Below, piece by piece: positions 55,240 to 63,482 of a stretch of DNA of 64,000 bases. Each line of letters starts with the position of its first letter. Position 1 is the first letter of the stretch. Both the position numbers and the translations under genes were made by a program. Below the pieces are notes generated by a model that worked only from the letters and a program-made list of their open reading frames with translations, was not told where the DNA came from and searched no databases. The stretch comes from Spirochaetales bacterium (GTDB lineage: Bacteria > Spirochaetota > Spirochaetia > SZUA-6 > RPPD01): NCBI GenBank assembly GCA_016930675.1, contig JAFGGG010000025.1:1-64000 (forward strand), in the 5' to 3' direction.

Positions 55240-57087
55240 ATGGGAAAACATAAATTTAAAACAGAAGTATCACAGCTTTTAGACCTTATCATCCATTCAC
55301 TTTACTCGCATAAAGAAATATTTTTAAGGGAGTTGATTTCCAATTCTTCGGATGCCCTGGACAAGCTCAAGTATCTTACGCTTACCGATGATGCATTCAA
55401 AAAATTTGATTTTAAACCCCGGATCGACATTTCATTTGACAAGCAGGCCAAAACCCTGACTGTGGTTGATACCGGTATCGGCATGGATGACAAAGACCTT
55501 ATAACCAATTTGGGCACAATCGCCAACTCGGGCACAAAGAGTTTTTTGCATAACATCAAGGATGCCTCAAAGATCGATACCAATCTTATAGGTCAGTTCG
55601 GCGTGGGTTTTTATTCCATTTTTATGGTAGCGGAAAAGGTGGAGGTGCAGAGCAAAAAGGCAGGACAGGACAAGGCATTCAAATGGCTCAGCGACGGTAA
55701 AGGCGGATTCGTAATCGAAGAAACAGAACGTAAACCCATCGGCACTTCCGTAACCCTCTTTCTTACGGAGGAAGGCCTGCAGTATGCCAACCGCTGGGAA
55801 ATCGAGAACATTGTTAAAAAGTATTCAAATCACATTCCCTTTCCCATTTATTTGCACTATCAGGAGGAAAAGGAAAAAGATAAAAAAGAAAATAAAGTGG
55901 ATCAGATCAACTCGGCCTCGGCATTGTGGAAGCGGCCCAAAGCGGAGCTTAAAGAAAAAGATTACTTTGAGTTTTATAAAACAATCAGTCACGATACCGA
56001 AGACCCACTGCATTATATTCATACCCAGGCCGAAGGCGCGCTGCAATACACCACACTGTTTTTTATTCCGGGCAGGGCCCCTTTCGATCTCTTCTATTCC
56101 GACTACAAACCGGGAGTAAAACTCTATGTAAAACGGGTTTTTATCACCGATGACGAAAAGGAGCTGCTGCCCCCTTACCTGCGTTTTGTGAAAGGCGTTA
56201 TCGATTCGGACGATCTGCCTTTGAATGTGAGCAGGGAGATGCTGCAGCAAAACAGAGTGCTTGTTAACATTAAATCAGCATCGGTTAAAAAGATACTCTC
56301 CGAGTTGAGTAAACTCACCCTGGATAAAACCAAGTACATAAAATTTTACGAAGAGTTTAAAAAACCGCTTAAAGAAGGCCTGTATCAGGATTTTACCAAC
56401 AGAGAGACACTGCTCGATCTCGTACGCTTCAAATCAACGAAACAAGAGGGATACACAAGTCTCTCGGAGTATAAACTGCGCATGAAACCCGATCAAAAGT
56501 CCATTTACTATATAACCGGCGGAAACGAACAAAACCTGAAGAACTCCCCGCTTCTGGAAATGTATAAGGAAAAAGATATTGAAGTGCTGATAATGGATGA
56601 TGAAATCGATGAGATCGTGATCCCTTCGATAAATAAGTATAAAGAAATCGATCTTAAAGCGGTAAACAGAGAAAATGCGGCCGAAGATCTTAAAACCGAA
56701 AAGGACAAAACAGCGGAAAAACAGGCAGAACCTCTTATTAAAAGAATTAAAAAAATACTGGACAAAGATGTCAAAGATGTGAAAGCCAGCTCACGCTTAA
56801 GTGATTCGCCTTCCTGTGTGGTAGCCGATGAAAACGATCCCACCATTCAGATGCAGCACATCATGAAGGCCATGGGACAAAAGGAACTGCCGGAACTTAA
56901 ACCCATTCTCGAAATAAATCCGACTCACGACATCGTCAAGAAAATGGCGGCGCTTGAGGATGAGAACCTGTTCAAAGATATTTCAAGGTTGCTTTTGGAG
57001 CAGGCCCTGCTTGTGGAGGGAGTACCGCTTAAAAATCCCAGCGAGTTCATAAAGCGGCTTAATAAAATAATGAACATGGCACTTTAA
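55240..57087 (+). CDS. htpG: Hsp90-type chaperone HtpG
   Basis: The 615-residue protein is full-length HtpG: HKEIFLRELISNSSDALDKL (about 23-42), VVDTGIGMDDKDL, LGTIANSGTKSF and IGQFGVGFYSIFMVAEKV form the GHKL ATPase site. The middle domain has LYVKRVFITDD and GVIDSDDLPLNVSREMLQQ, where the catalytic Arg lies. It is a dimeric ATP-dependent chaperone. AAGGAGCG precedes the ATG by eight bases. A charged linker of Lys/Glu near residue 205 (EEKEKDKKENK) resembles the eukaryotic Hsp90 linker but is short. Confidence 0.96.
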   Translation: MGKHKFKTEVSQLLDLIIHSLYSHKEIFLRELISNSSDALDKLKYLTLTDDAFKKFDFKPRIDISFDKQAKTLTVVDTGIGMDDKDLITNLGTIANSGTKSFLHNIKDASKIDTNLIGQFGVGFYSIFMVAEKVEVQSKKAGQDKAFKWLSDGKGGFVIEETERKPIGTSVTLFLTEEGLQYANRWEIENIVKKYSNHIPFPIYLHYQEEKEKDKKENKVDQINSASALWKRPKAELKEKDYFEFYKTISHDTEDPLHYIHTQAEGALQYTTLFFIPGRAPFDLFYSDYKPGVKLYVKRVFITDDEKELLPPYLRFVKGVIDSDDLPLNVSREMLQQNRVLVNIKSASVKKILSELSKLTLDKTKYIKFYEEFKKPLKEGLYQDFTNRETLLDLVRFKSTKQEGYTSLSEYKLRMKPDQKSIYYITGGNEQNLKNSPLLEMYKEKDIEVLIMDDEIDEIVIPSINKYKEIDLKAVNRENAAEDLKTEKDKTAEKQAEPLIKRIKKILDKDVKDVKASSRLSDSPSCVVADENDPTIQMQHIMKAMGQKELPELKPILEINPTHDIVKKMAALEDENLFKDISRLLLEQALLVEGVPLKNPSEFIKRLNKIMNMAL

Positions 57088-57560
57088 AAAACCGGCAACG
57101 TTTTCATATTCTCTATTGCCTCGCTAAAACCATGTTTATTGAAGATATCGATCCAGACTTCTACCGGGGTAAAGCTCATGGTGAGAGTCGTACTTTTTGC
57201 AACCATTAGTTTATCTCCGATAGTAATAAAAAATGCTTTTAGGATGTCTTCATTAATATGAATCAGACCGTTTTTGATTTCCAGCATGATAAAAGCCCTT
57301 TTATTCCCCCAATAGATTTTTTCAAGCTGTACGATTTCATTAAGGTATTTTTTAAATACCGTATTTAAAGCGGTCTCCTTTTTCATCATTCCAAAACCGC
57401 TTTTCCCCCGCTGTCCTGTTACTAAGAAAATAACATCACGGTCGGAAATACCATAATGCTTTAAAGCTTTGGGTGGAATTACTATGGTAAAATCATCATA
57501 TACTTCTGATATTCCAAAGGCTTCTTTTGTTCCCGGTTTCCCCGGCATAAGGTTAGGCAT
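57084..57560 (-). CDS. AbrB-like fold protein of unknown function
   Basis: The 158-residue protein contains two segments that look like AbrB/MazE swapped-hairpin units: FTIVIPPKALKHYGISDRDVIFLVT (shown in parts, about 24-48) and KNGLIHINEDILKAFFITIGDKLMV (about 96-120). It could be a DNA-binding transition-state-type regulator. The C-terminus is a helical tail. The stop overlaps the end of htpG on the other strand by four bases. No partner gene is evident. Confidence 0.55.
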   Translation of the reverse strand: MPNLMPGKPGTKEAFGISEVYDDFTIVIPPKALKHYGISDRDVIFLVTGQRGKSGFGMMKKETALNTVFKKYLNEIVQLEKIYWGNKRAFIMLEIKNGLIHINEDILKAFFITIGDKLMVAKSTTLTMSFTPVEVWIDIFNKHGFSEAIENMKTLPVF

Positions 57561-57638
57561 ATTTTCTCCCGAATAATGATTTATAATTCTATATATATGA
57601 CGAAAATAGCGTGCAAGTATTTTATGTTAATTGGAATA

Positions 57639-58241
57639 TTATATATACCTTCGCACTTTCTTCGTATAATCCTTATACGCATCACCATACAGGGATAAGA
57701 GAAATTTCTCCTCTTGCAGTATTTGATAATGGATGCCGATTACTTCGAGGACCATAAAGATTAAAAAAAGTAAATTGTTGTAAACAAAGAAGGTACCTAT
57801 AAAAAATAAATCTATGAATAAGAATATCGGATTACGCGATATGGAAAAAATCCCGCCTGTTCTCAATGCTCCCGCATTTTCTTTATCTATTCCCACTCTC
57901 CATGATGTACCGAAGGCAATCAAGGCCATAACAAATATAATCAAACCGACAGCTATCAGAACAATTCCAATAATTTTAAGAAAAAAGAGATCGAATATAT
58001 AAGCATAAAAAAATAACGGTAAAAAATGAAAATCAATATTTAGTGAGTGCAGTATTATTTCTGCAGTCCATATTATCAGTCCGACGGCAAATAAGAATTC
58101 AATTACTCCCTTGAAACCTTTTTTCCCTTTAGCCAATGTAAAGGGCTTTACTCCCTGTATCCTCAATTGCACGGTTCTTCCGATTAAAAGTACATAGAGT
58201 GATGAAAGAAATACTAACATGAGAATCCTGATATAATCCAT
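57639..58241 (-). CDS. Isoprenylcysteine/phospholipid methyltransferase-like membrane protein
   Basis: The 200-residue protein has about five membrane helices. Its C-terminal half matches the ICMT/PEMT-like methyltransferase family: GTSWRVGIDKENAG, then TGGIFSISRNPIFLFIDLFF (about 127-146, with the RNP motif), and EEKFLLSLYGDAYKDYTKKV near the end. These enzymes methylate lipid-linked or small hydrophobic substrates using S-adenosylmethionine. The bacterial substrate is generally unknown. AAGGATT precedes the ATG. rsgA lies just upstream on the same strand, nine bases away. Confidence 0.8.
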   Translation of the reverse strand: MDYIRILMLVFLSSLYVLLIGRTVQLRIQGVKPFTLAKGKKGFKGVIEFLFAVGLIIWTAEIILHSLNIDFHFLPLFFYAYIFDLFFLKIIGIVLIAVGLIIFVMALIAFGTSWRVGIDKENAGALRTGGIFSISRNPIFLFIDLFFIGTFFVYNNLLFLIFMVLEVIGIHYQILQEEKFLLSLYGDAYKDYTKKVRRYI

Positions 58242-58250
58242 AATTAATCC

Positions 58251-59321
58251 TTATAGTTTATTTTTTTTAATATTCCTGGCATATTGACTTATTTTTTTCC
58301 AGTGCGCTTTTTCGATCGCGCTTGGTTTCATGGTCCTGCGTTCGGCCAAATAAGTAAACTCTTTTTTTAGTTTCAGGTAGTTCTGCAACCGCATAGGATC
58401 GAGAGCACCGCTTTTAATCGCCTTTTGCACGGCGCACCCGGGCTCCTTATCATGGCCGCAGTCTCTGAAACGACAGGCGGCCCCCAAACGCTCAATATCT
58501 TCGAAGGCCTGTTTTAATCCCTCCTCATCACCCCACACCTGTATCTCACGCATACCCGGAGTATCGATAACCATGCCGCGATCGGGAAGCATAATCAACT
58601 CACGGAAAGTGGTGGCGTGACGGCCGCGGCTTCCGCGCCCGCTTACCTGTTTTACTCTCAGACGATCGGTTCCCAAAAAAGAATTTATTATGGTGGACTT
58701 TCCCACTCCGGATGAACCCAAAAAGGCCACTGTCTTTCCTTTTTCAAGGTACTTGTTTAAATTCTCCAGCCCTTTGTTTTCATAAGCACTGATGATGTAT
58801 ACGTCCGCTCCGACGGCGATCGCTTCAACCTCCTGCTTTCGCCGCTCGCTATCAGGACAAAGATCGGACTTGTTTAACAGCACAACCGGTTGTGCTCCGC
58901 TTTCCCAGGCCAGGGATAAAAAGCGTTCGATTCTTCGTAAATTATAATTGAAATCCAATCCGGTAACTATAAATACCGTATCAATATTCACCGCGACTAC
59001 CTGCTCCTCGGTGACCTGTCCCGCGACCTTACGGCTAAACACGCTTTTTCGCGGCAGCACCGCATGTATGACAGCTTTTTTCTCACCGGGAATTATTGAA
59101 GCCGCCACCCAATCGCCTACAGTCGGATATTTGTTTTTGTTTTTCGTTTCAAATTTAAATTTGCCGGCCACCTCACATAAATACTCTTCCGCGCCGTTAC
59201 ACGCGACATATTTTTCCCTGTTAACGCGGATTATTCTTAATGCCTGATAATTCTGCTTATCATAGTGAGTAAAATGTTTTTCAAAAAAAGAATCCCAGCC
59301 TAATTCTGTTAATTTCATCAT
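58251..59321 (-). CDS. rsgA: Ribosome small subunit GTPase RsgA
   Basis: The 356-residue protein is a circularly permuted GTPase. An N-terminal OB domain (about 45-105) is followed by G4 LLNKSDLC, G1 GSSGVGKSTIINSFLG, and G3 VIDTPGMREIQVWG. The C-terminal zinc domain has CRFRDCGHDKEPGC. It checks maturation of the 30S subunit. The order G4-G1-G3 confirms the permutation. It could start at 59321 or at the next ATG, 59318. Confidence 0.95.
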   Translation of the reverse strand: MMKLTELGWDSFFEKHFTHYDKQNYQALRIIRVNREKYVACNGAEEYLCEVAGKFKFETKNKNKYPTVGDWVAASIIPGEKKAVIHAVLPRKSVFSRKVAGQVTEEQVVAVNIDTVFIVTGLDFNYNLRRIERFLSLAWESGAQPVVLLNKSDLCPDSERRKQEVEAIAVGADVYIISAYENKGLENLNKYLEKGKTVAFLGSSGVGKSTIINSFLGTDRLRVKQVSGRGSRGRHATTFRELIMLPDRGMVIDTPGMREIQVWGDEEGLKQAFEDIERLGAACRFRDCGHDKEPGCAVQKAIKSGALDPMRLQNYLKLKKEFTYLAERRTMKPSAIEKAHWKKISQYARNIKKNKL

Positions 59322-59328
59322 TTTGTTA

Positions 59329-59685
59329 TTACGTTACAAGCCACTCTTTGGCCGACTCCATATCTTTTGCAAAATATACATCGCGTGAAATCGCCTGAGC
59401 GATGATTCTCTTAACTCCCGTAATTCCCACCATGGCCGTTAGTGTCGTTATTCCCGCTTTTTGTACGGCAATAGCACATTGCTTTCCCCGGTCACTCGTA
59501 ACCTGATTCATATGCGAATTCGTTACATCAACAATCAGCAAAGGAAAGCTGCCGCGCGCTTGTTTCAAAAGTTCTTTCTCCATAGCGTCGACGCCCGCAA
59601 GATATTGTTTTTCATTGTAATTTGAAAAGTCGCATACGAGTATTTTTTTTCCTTTGTGTTTTATCCACTTAATCTGTTCACTCAT
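59329..59685 (-). CDS. SpoIIAA/STAS-like protein
   Basis: The 118-residue protein has the pattern of STAS/SpoIIAA-like proteins: GKKILVCDFSNYNEKQYLAG at the start, LLIVDVTNSHMNQ in the middle, then TAMVGITGVKRIIAQAISR and a final FAKDMESAKEWL. The function of this family is not settled; some members bind lipids or small ligands. ATG 59685 with AGGA upstream is preferred to the longer form from 59721. It lies seven bases upstream of rsgA. Confidence 0.72.
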   Translation of the reverse strand: MSEQIKWIKHKGKKILVCDFSNYNEKQYLAGVDAMEKELLKQARGSFPLLIVDVTNSHMNQVTSDRGKQCAIAVQKAGITTLTAMVGITGVKRIIAQAISRDVYFAKDMESAKEWLVT

Positions 59686-59781
59686 ATCAATCCTGATTTC
59701 AGCGGTACGAGTATGAAGCACAATTGCACGCTGTATTGTATGAAATAATTTCTTGGGTATTATAATGCAGAGGAGGCGTTA

Positions 59782-60160
59782 ATGGAACCATTTATTTGCA
59801 TATTTACAGGATCACCGGGACTAGGCTGCGGTATCGGCGGTTTGATCCTGGCCTTGGTTCAAAAGAATAGATGTAATTCTCCCTTTCTTCACAAGTATCC
59901 CGTCGGTCACCCCATGTCGCCCATACCTGACATGAAAGAAGCGCGCAAACGGGCTGATACCATTTACAAGGCGGGTGTTACCGAGACCCCCGGTGTTAAT
60001 CTCAACATGGACGCCCAGTTTGCTCTTCTAAGCTCTCTGGCCTTTCGAGTACCCTCAAGAGTGGGTTGAAGTCGGACGATCATGGAATGAAGCCTGCGGC
60101 CTCCGTGCTTTTTTACAGTACAATGATTGTTTTGAGATTTTGCGTTTCAACATGGAATAG
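59782..60160 (+). pseudogene. Remnant of a class I SAM methyltransferase, frameshifted and truncated
   Basis: The first frame (from ATG 59782, with AGAGGAGG upstream) reads GHPMSPIPDMKEARKRAD and ETPGVNLNMDAQFALLSSL. This resembles the N-terminal region of a methyltransferase family whose members read YSPIPD...LPGIDLN...QL.LL. At about 60040 the coding sense moves one base (an extra base in the CTCTGGCC run), giving FEYPQEWVEVGRSWNEACG and FLQYNDCFEILRFNME before a stop at 60158-60160. The SAM-binding domain that should follow is missing. The family assignment is from memory of the pattern and is tentative. Confidence 0.45.
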
Positions 60161-60428
60161 TTTGATAACATTTTTCATGTTCTGTAAATCAACTTGATCC
60201 GGATCAGATACTTCCAACCGGTTCATTAAACCGTATATTTTTTTCCTGACTCCACCTATATCTACATTTCTGTTATTCCTGCATGAACAATTCATGGTTC
60301 TCATATTATTTTGAAATAATTTCGTAAAACGGGGACAGAAATCGCGAGGTCTGCCATATGGATTTCTGAGCAGTACCGGGAAATATTTTATGTTTATCAT
60401 TTAGTCTCATTAGAATCAGGATACACGC

Positions 60429-60899
60429 TTAATGTTTCATAAATAATACTATTCGTGTGTCATTCACAGGCTTCTCATAATCATATACACCACTATCCGC
60501 TTGCCTGCTAAGCTTATTGAACGCGGCGATCCAGCCGTCACTTAGATAAACAACATACCGGCCGTAAAATCCTTCACGATCGGGGATTTTTTCCAGCTTG
60601 AATCCTTTGTCCACCACTTCTTTTAATGTGGTATTTACAGTAAAACCTTCTCGAGAGACAAAATTATAATCTTTGGTTTCAATGTACGTTAGAATTCTTT
60701 GCGCGTTAATGCTTAATTTATACGTAACGAACCACACCGTCTTAAAAAAGGAGCACCCTGTATTTTTATTGGGACAGTTTGTGCCCAGATAATCGTCATC
60801 AAGTTTTGATCCTATTTCAGGCAGGCTTTCTTTGTAAATAGTGCCAACCGTTGCACAGCTTAAAATTAAAGAAAATAATAGTATTGATAGATATCTCAT
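60429..60899 (-). CDS. Putative lipoprotein of unknown function
   Basis: The 156-residue product has a lipoprotein signal: hydrophobic LSILLFSLILSC with lipobox LILSC (Cys 15). The mature part begins with a linker (TVGTIYKESLPEIG), contains a CPNKNTGCSFFKTVWFVTY segment with two Cys, and ends in a beta-rich part (GFYGRYVVYLSDGWIAAF, DTRIVLFM). No known domain is recognised. It lies at the edge of the proposed integron array. The 260 bases upstream are AT-rich without a gene. Confidence 0.6.
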   Translation of the reverse strand: MRYLSILLFSLILSCATVGTIYKESLPEIGSKLDDDYLGTNCPNKNTGCSFFKTVWFVTYKLSINAQRILTYIETKDYNFVSREGFTVNTTLKEVVDKGFKLEKIPDREGFYGRYVVYLSDGWIAAFNKLSRQADSGVYDYEKPVNDTRIVLFMKH

Positions 60900-61120
60900 T
60901 TTTTCTATTTCCTTTAACGGAGCAGGTTTGCCAAGACCCGGCGCTCCAGTTTTTTACTTTTAAATAATGCAATATAAAATATATTTTGACAATAAGCTAT
61001 ATTATGCGGATTCATCAAGGCTTTTTCCACAATTTCAACCGGTTGTTTAATAATGTAATAACGTTAGTATAATTCCAAGAAAATATAATTCACATGTTAT
61101 CTCTTCAAACCGCGGGCGCT

Positions 61121-61155
61121 GCACAACGCATAAACTCTGTCAGGCCGTGTTGTTT
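61121..61155 (-). repeat. Putative attC site 4 (weak)
   Basis: On the minus strand the site runs from AAACAAC (61155-61149) to GTTGTGC (61127-61121). The gene fragment before it stops five bases away. It is shorter (35 bases) and pairs less well than the others, so it may be partial. Confidence 0.4.
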
Positions 61156-61159
61156 GTTT

Positions 61160-61456
61160 TTATTCCTTAATTTTTCCCCGCTGCCACGGCAGCGCGACCA
61201 ACAGTTCAAGTGTTCCCTTATCTTCTTCACCAGCCAGAGTTGATGTGCTTATTATAATAGAATAAATACCTAAGCTAAAAGAAATATATGCCAGTACCAC
61301 CGAGGCGACATACCCCTCAACAGATTCAAGATGTAATCCCACCATTTTGTAAACAGAAAGATCTGTTAAATATTTCAGTTGCTCAAATAGTTCAGGAGCG
61401 ATCGCCAAATAAACAGCTCCGAAAATAACCAGACCAATCCCCCAGCCGATAATTGC
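61160..61456 (-). pseudogene. Truncated ABC-2-type transporter permease fragment
   Basis: The open frame gives two membrane helices (IIGWGIGLVIFGAVYLAI and YVASVVLAYISFSLGIYSII) and then AGEEDKGTLELLVALPWQRG. The last is the cytoplasmic loop signature of ABC-2 permeases of the NatB/BcrB kind. An in-frame TAA at 61457-61459 precedes it and the frame stops at 61160 next to the site, whereas whole permeases have about 250 residues and six helices. Both ends are therefore missing. A TTG at 61408 is the first possible start. It looks like a gene piece captured in the array. Confidence 0.6.
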
Positions 61457-61532
61457 TTACATAAAATATCAGTAATTCTTATAATTTTATTTGAATTATT
61501 TTTAAATGTGATAGGAATAGTAAACCCATTAT

Positions 61533-61694
61533 TTACATTACTGTCGTAATATGCTTAAAATATTTATTATTGACAAGATATTCATCTTTAAAATCAAATA
61601 CGTCCATTTGAAAACTCTGAGAAATACAACTCGCTGAGGATAATACAATAGCACTTATGATTATAACGGTAGAAACTCTATATATTTTATTCAT
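61533..61694 (-). CDS. Very small lipoprotein (53 residues)
   Basis: MNKIYRVSTVIIISAIVLSS is a lipoprotein signal with lipobox SSASC. The mature peptide is only about 31 residues (SFQMDVFDFKDEYLVNNKYF). AAGGGGAA lies seven bases before ATG 61694. Longer in-frame readings from 61811 pass through attC site 3 and are not real. It begins about 35 bases after that site, as the first gene of a cassette would. No function can be assigned. Confidence 0.5.
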   Translation of the reverse strand: MNKIYRVSTVIIISAIVLSSASCISQSFQMDVFDFKDEYLVNNKYFKHITTVM

Positions 61695-61721
61695 TGCTGT
61701 TCCCCTTATTCCTGCAACTCC

Positions 61722-61797
61722 ACAAAACATGATAAGGCAAAATGTGCCCGAAGGGCCGAGTCGCGTATGCGACGAAGCCGGCAAGCTGTTGTTGGGC
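61722..61797 (-). repeat. Putative attC site 3
   Basis: The minus strand starts with GCCCAAC (61797-61791), a perfect RYYYAAC, followed by AACAGCTTGCCGGCTTCG and an internal GC-rich inverted region (GTCGC..GCGAC). The other end is less clear, near GTTTTGT (61728-61722). It stands 16 bases after the GNAT stop. Confidence 0.55.
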
Positions 61798-61812
61798 GAA
61801 GTGTTGCGCAAT

Positions 61813-62262
61813 TTATTTTTTTCGTCTTTTTAATTTACATGCCCTTGGAAAAAATCCAAACTTTTCATAAAAAGGTAATACTTCTTCATTCCCATGTGCC
61901 ACTAATATTTCGATATTACCTACATTCTCATGATCAAACCATTCCATAGTTTTATTCATCAATTCCGAACCTAAATGATTCTTTCTAAATGAAGATTTAA
62001 TAAAAATTGAATCAACTTCTCCTTCTGAATCATTTATAGAAGAAATACAATAACCAACAATTTCATTATTATCTTTTTTCTTACAAACTAATATTAATAA
62101 CTTGGATTTATTTATCAGTTTTTGTTTTCTTTGTTCAAAACTAAAATTATTAAAATCATTCGAAAAGTAGATAGATTTTTTCATGTGCATGGAATTTAAT
62201 TCTTCCCATAGCGGTTTAACTAAGTGTAAATCTTTTACATCTATTTCTATTATTTCTATCAT
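61813..62262 (-). CDS. GNAT-family N-acetyltransferase (cassette gene)
   Basis: The 149-residue protein is a GNAT acetyltransferase: VDSIFIKSSFRKNHLGSELM (about 85-104) holds the acetyl-CoA pyrophosphate loop, and VLPFYEKFGFFPRA near the C-terminus is the usual final strand. The tail is basic (KLKRRKK). The acceptor is unknown; GNATs are common integron cargo. The gene is distinctly AT-rich compared with the core genes. It ends 16 bases before attC site 3. Confidence 0.8.
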   Translation of the reverse strand: MIEIIEIDVKDLHLVKPLWEELNSMHMKKSIYFSNDFNNFSFEQRKQKLINKSKLLILVCKKKDNNEIVGYCISSINDSEGEVDSIFIKSSFRKNHLGSELMNKTMEWFDHENVGNIEILVAHGNEEVLPFYEKFGFFPRACKLKRRKK

Positions 62263-62387
62263 TTCAAATCCTTATCACCACTTTAAAATGTTTTTTTCTT
62301 TCTTATTTATTTTTCGATTACCTATAATATAATGAATTATATGATTAATGAAATTGAATCACAATACCGAACTGCAATAAGGACAAT

Positions 62388-62663
62388 ATGCCCGATATCC
62401 ACCTTATTAATATTCCGCCCCCATTCATTCCTCTTACCGCATCTATTGCAACATTCATTATCGGAGTATTTCTGCTGTTTCTCAGCCGGTATTTCTGGAA
62501 ACAACACAGGCTCTTCGAAGAACAGCGGATCAGGTTGGATAAACTGCTGAAGATAATTTCCCTGATTGTTTTCGGTATCTCAAGGATTGACAATGTTCAT
62601 TTTTTTGTTGTTCCAGCCGCTCCTTTTCATTTTTTAAAAGGTGGTACAAAGCAGCTACGCTAG
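62388..62663 (+). CDS. Possible small membrane protein, opposite to the cassette direction
   Basis: The 91-residue frame begins PDIHLINIPPPFIPLTASI, has one membrane helix (ATFIIGVFLLFLSRYFW, about 20-36) and a charged helix (QHRLFEEQRIRLDKLLKII). This composition is protein-like. AAGGA stands five bases before the ATG. It is the only gene candidate in the nearly 600 bases between the GNAT and hemerythrin genes. The last 30 residues look less convincing. GGCCAAC follows its stop by six bases, which could be the edge of an inverted cassette. Confidence 0.4.
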   Translation: MPDIHLINIPPPFIPLTASIATFIIGVFLLFLSRYFWKQHRLFEEQRIRLDKLLKIISLIVFGISRIDNVHFFVVPAAPFHFLKGGTKQLR

Positions 62664-62727
62664 CGTAGGGCCAACGCACAGAACAGGAATCATTTTAATT
62701 TATTTAATGATCTAATTTTTCAATTGC

Positions 62728-62834
62728 GCGTAACGTTTAGAGTGTTGGCGAAGCCGGCCACTTGCCATGCAAGTGCCTGACCACAAAATCGAAGATTTTG
62801 TGGTCAGGCCGGAGCAGGCAATCCGTTGTTGGAC
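62728..62834 (-). repeat. Putative attC site 2 with long perfect hairpin
   Basis: The minus strand runs from GTCCAAC (62834-62828) to GTTACGC (62734-62728), 107 bases. Inside is a perfect 15-bp hairpin, CCTGACCACAAAATC (62776-62790) with GATTTTGTGGTCAGG (62794-62808), and a smaller one, CACTTGC with GCAAGTG (62759-62775). The hemerythrin gene stops 21 bases before it. Confidence 0.65.
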
Positions 62835-62854
62835 AAAGGGCCTAAAATTATTAA

Positions 62855-63397
62855 TCATTTATACACCACTTTTAATGATTCATATAATCTGTTGTATTTT
62901 TCATGAATCATTTTTCTGTCAAATTCCCAAAAATCATTTAGCATATCATCCAACTCATCATTTGAAAAATAATTTTCTGTGTTTGGAAAAAATATTTTAT
63001 CCTCTTTCAAAATATGATTTGGATAAAAATCTATTAGAAAAGATAATTTATTAATAATAATATCAATACTTGTAAAATCACCATTAATATAATTCTTATT
63101 TGCATCAACAAGTTGGCCTACAACTTTTCTAGCATTAATATGTTCATTAACTAAATCTTCCATCATTTTTTTGTCTTTTTTATCTAGATTTTTATTTTCC
63201 AATGCTTTGAAAAGAATATCTTCTTCTTTCCCATGATGTGTTCTGTCTGCATATATTCTTATAAAATCAACAACAGTATCGATAAAAATTGGATTAACTT
63301 TTTTATTTTTCTGAATTAGTATTAATTCTTTGCTTGTAAGAACTAATATTTTTTCGATTAATCTATGTTCAATCATCAATGGTCCTCTTGGTTTCAT
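62855..63397 (-). CDS. Hemerythrin HHE-domain protein (cassette gene)
   Basis: The 180-residue protein is a four-helix hemerythrin-like domain. Metal ligands appear in order: His in LMIEHRLIEKIL, the pair and Glu in RTHHGKEEDILF, His in VNEHINARKV, and His/Glu in YPNHILKEDKIFFP. Such di-iron proteins bind oxygen or handle oxidative stress and nitric oxide. GGAGGATATA precedes the ATG, which lies 40 bases after attC site 1. The 60-residue acidic tail after the last ligand helix is longer than usual. Confidence 0.85.
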   Translation of the reverse strand: MKPRGPLMIEHRLIEKILVLTSKELILIQKNKKVNPIFIDTVVDFIRIYADRTHHGKEEDILFKALENKNLDKKDKKMMEDLVNEHINARKVVGQLVDANKNYINGDFTSIDIIINKLSFLIDFYPNHILKEDKIFFPNTENYFSNDELDDMLNDFWEFDRKMIHEKYNRLYESLKVVYK

Positions 63398-63431
63398 TAT
63401 ATCCTCCGCAAATCTATAATTTTCGGCCTTT

Positions 63432-63476
63432 CCTATAACGGCATAGGTTTGCCGCAGCCGGCAAGCCGCTGTTGTA
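63432..63476 (-). repeat. Putative attC site 1 (compact)
   Basis: The minus strand goes from GTACAAC (63476-63470) to GTTATAG (63438-63432), 45 bases. Inside, GGCTTGCC and GGCAAACC pair at seven of eight positions around GGCTGC. The GGDEF gene stops seven bases before it. Confidence 0.55.
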
Positions 63477-63482
63477 CAAAGT

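Noticed and set aside
60113-60400. A 95-residue minus-strand frame between the methyltransferase remnant and the lipoprotein gene
   Set aside because: It overlaps the remnant on the other strand, has no ribosome site, and its Arg/Asn/Cys-rich composition does not look like a conserved protein. It may be degenerate DNA.
61695-61811. N-terminal extension of the 53-residue lipoprotein to 61811
   Set aside because: The extra residues are translated through attC site 3, and the ATG at 61694 has a ribosome site and begins a proper signal peptide.
62652-62680. A fifth attC site around GGCCAAC/GTTGGCC
   Set aside because: Only one end box is visible and no matching partner box with a palindrome is found in either direction. 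The short CTACGCTAGCGTAG palindrome alone is not enough.
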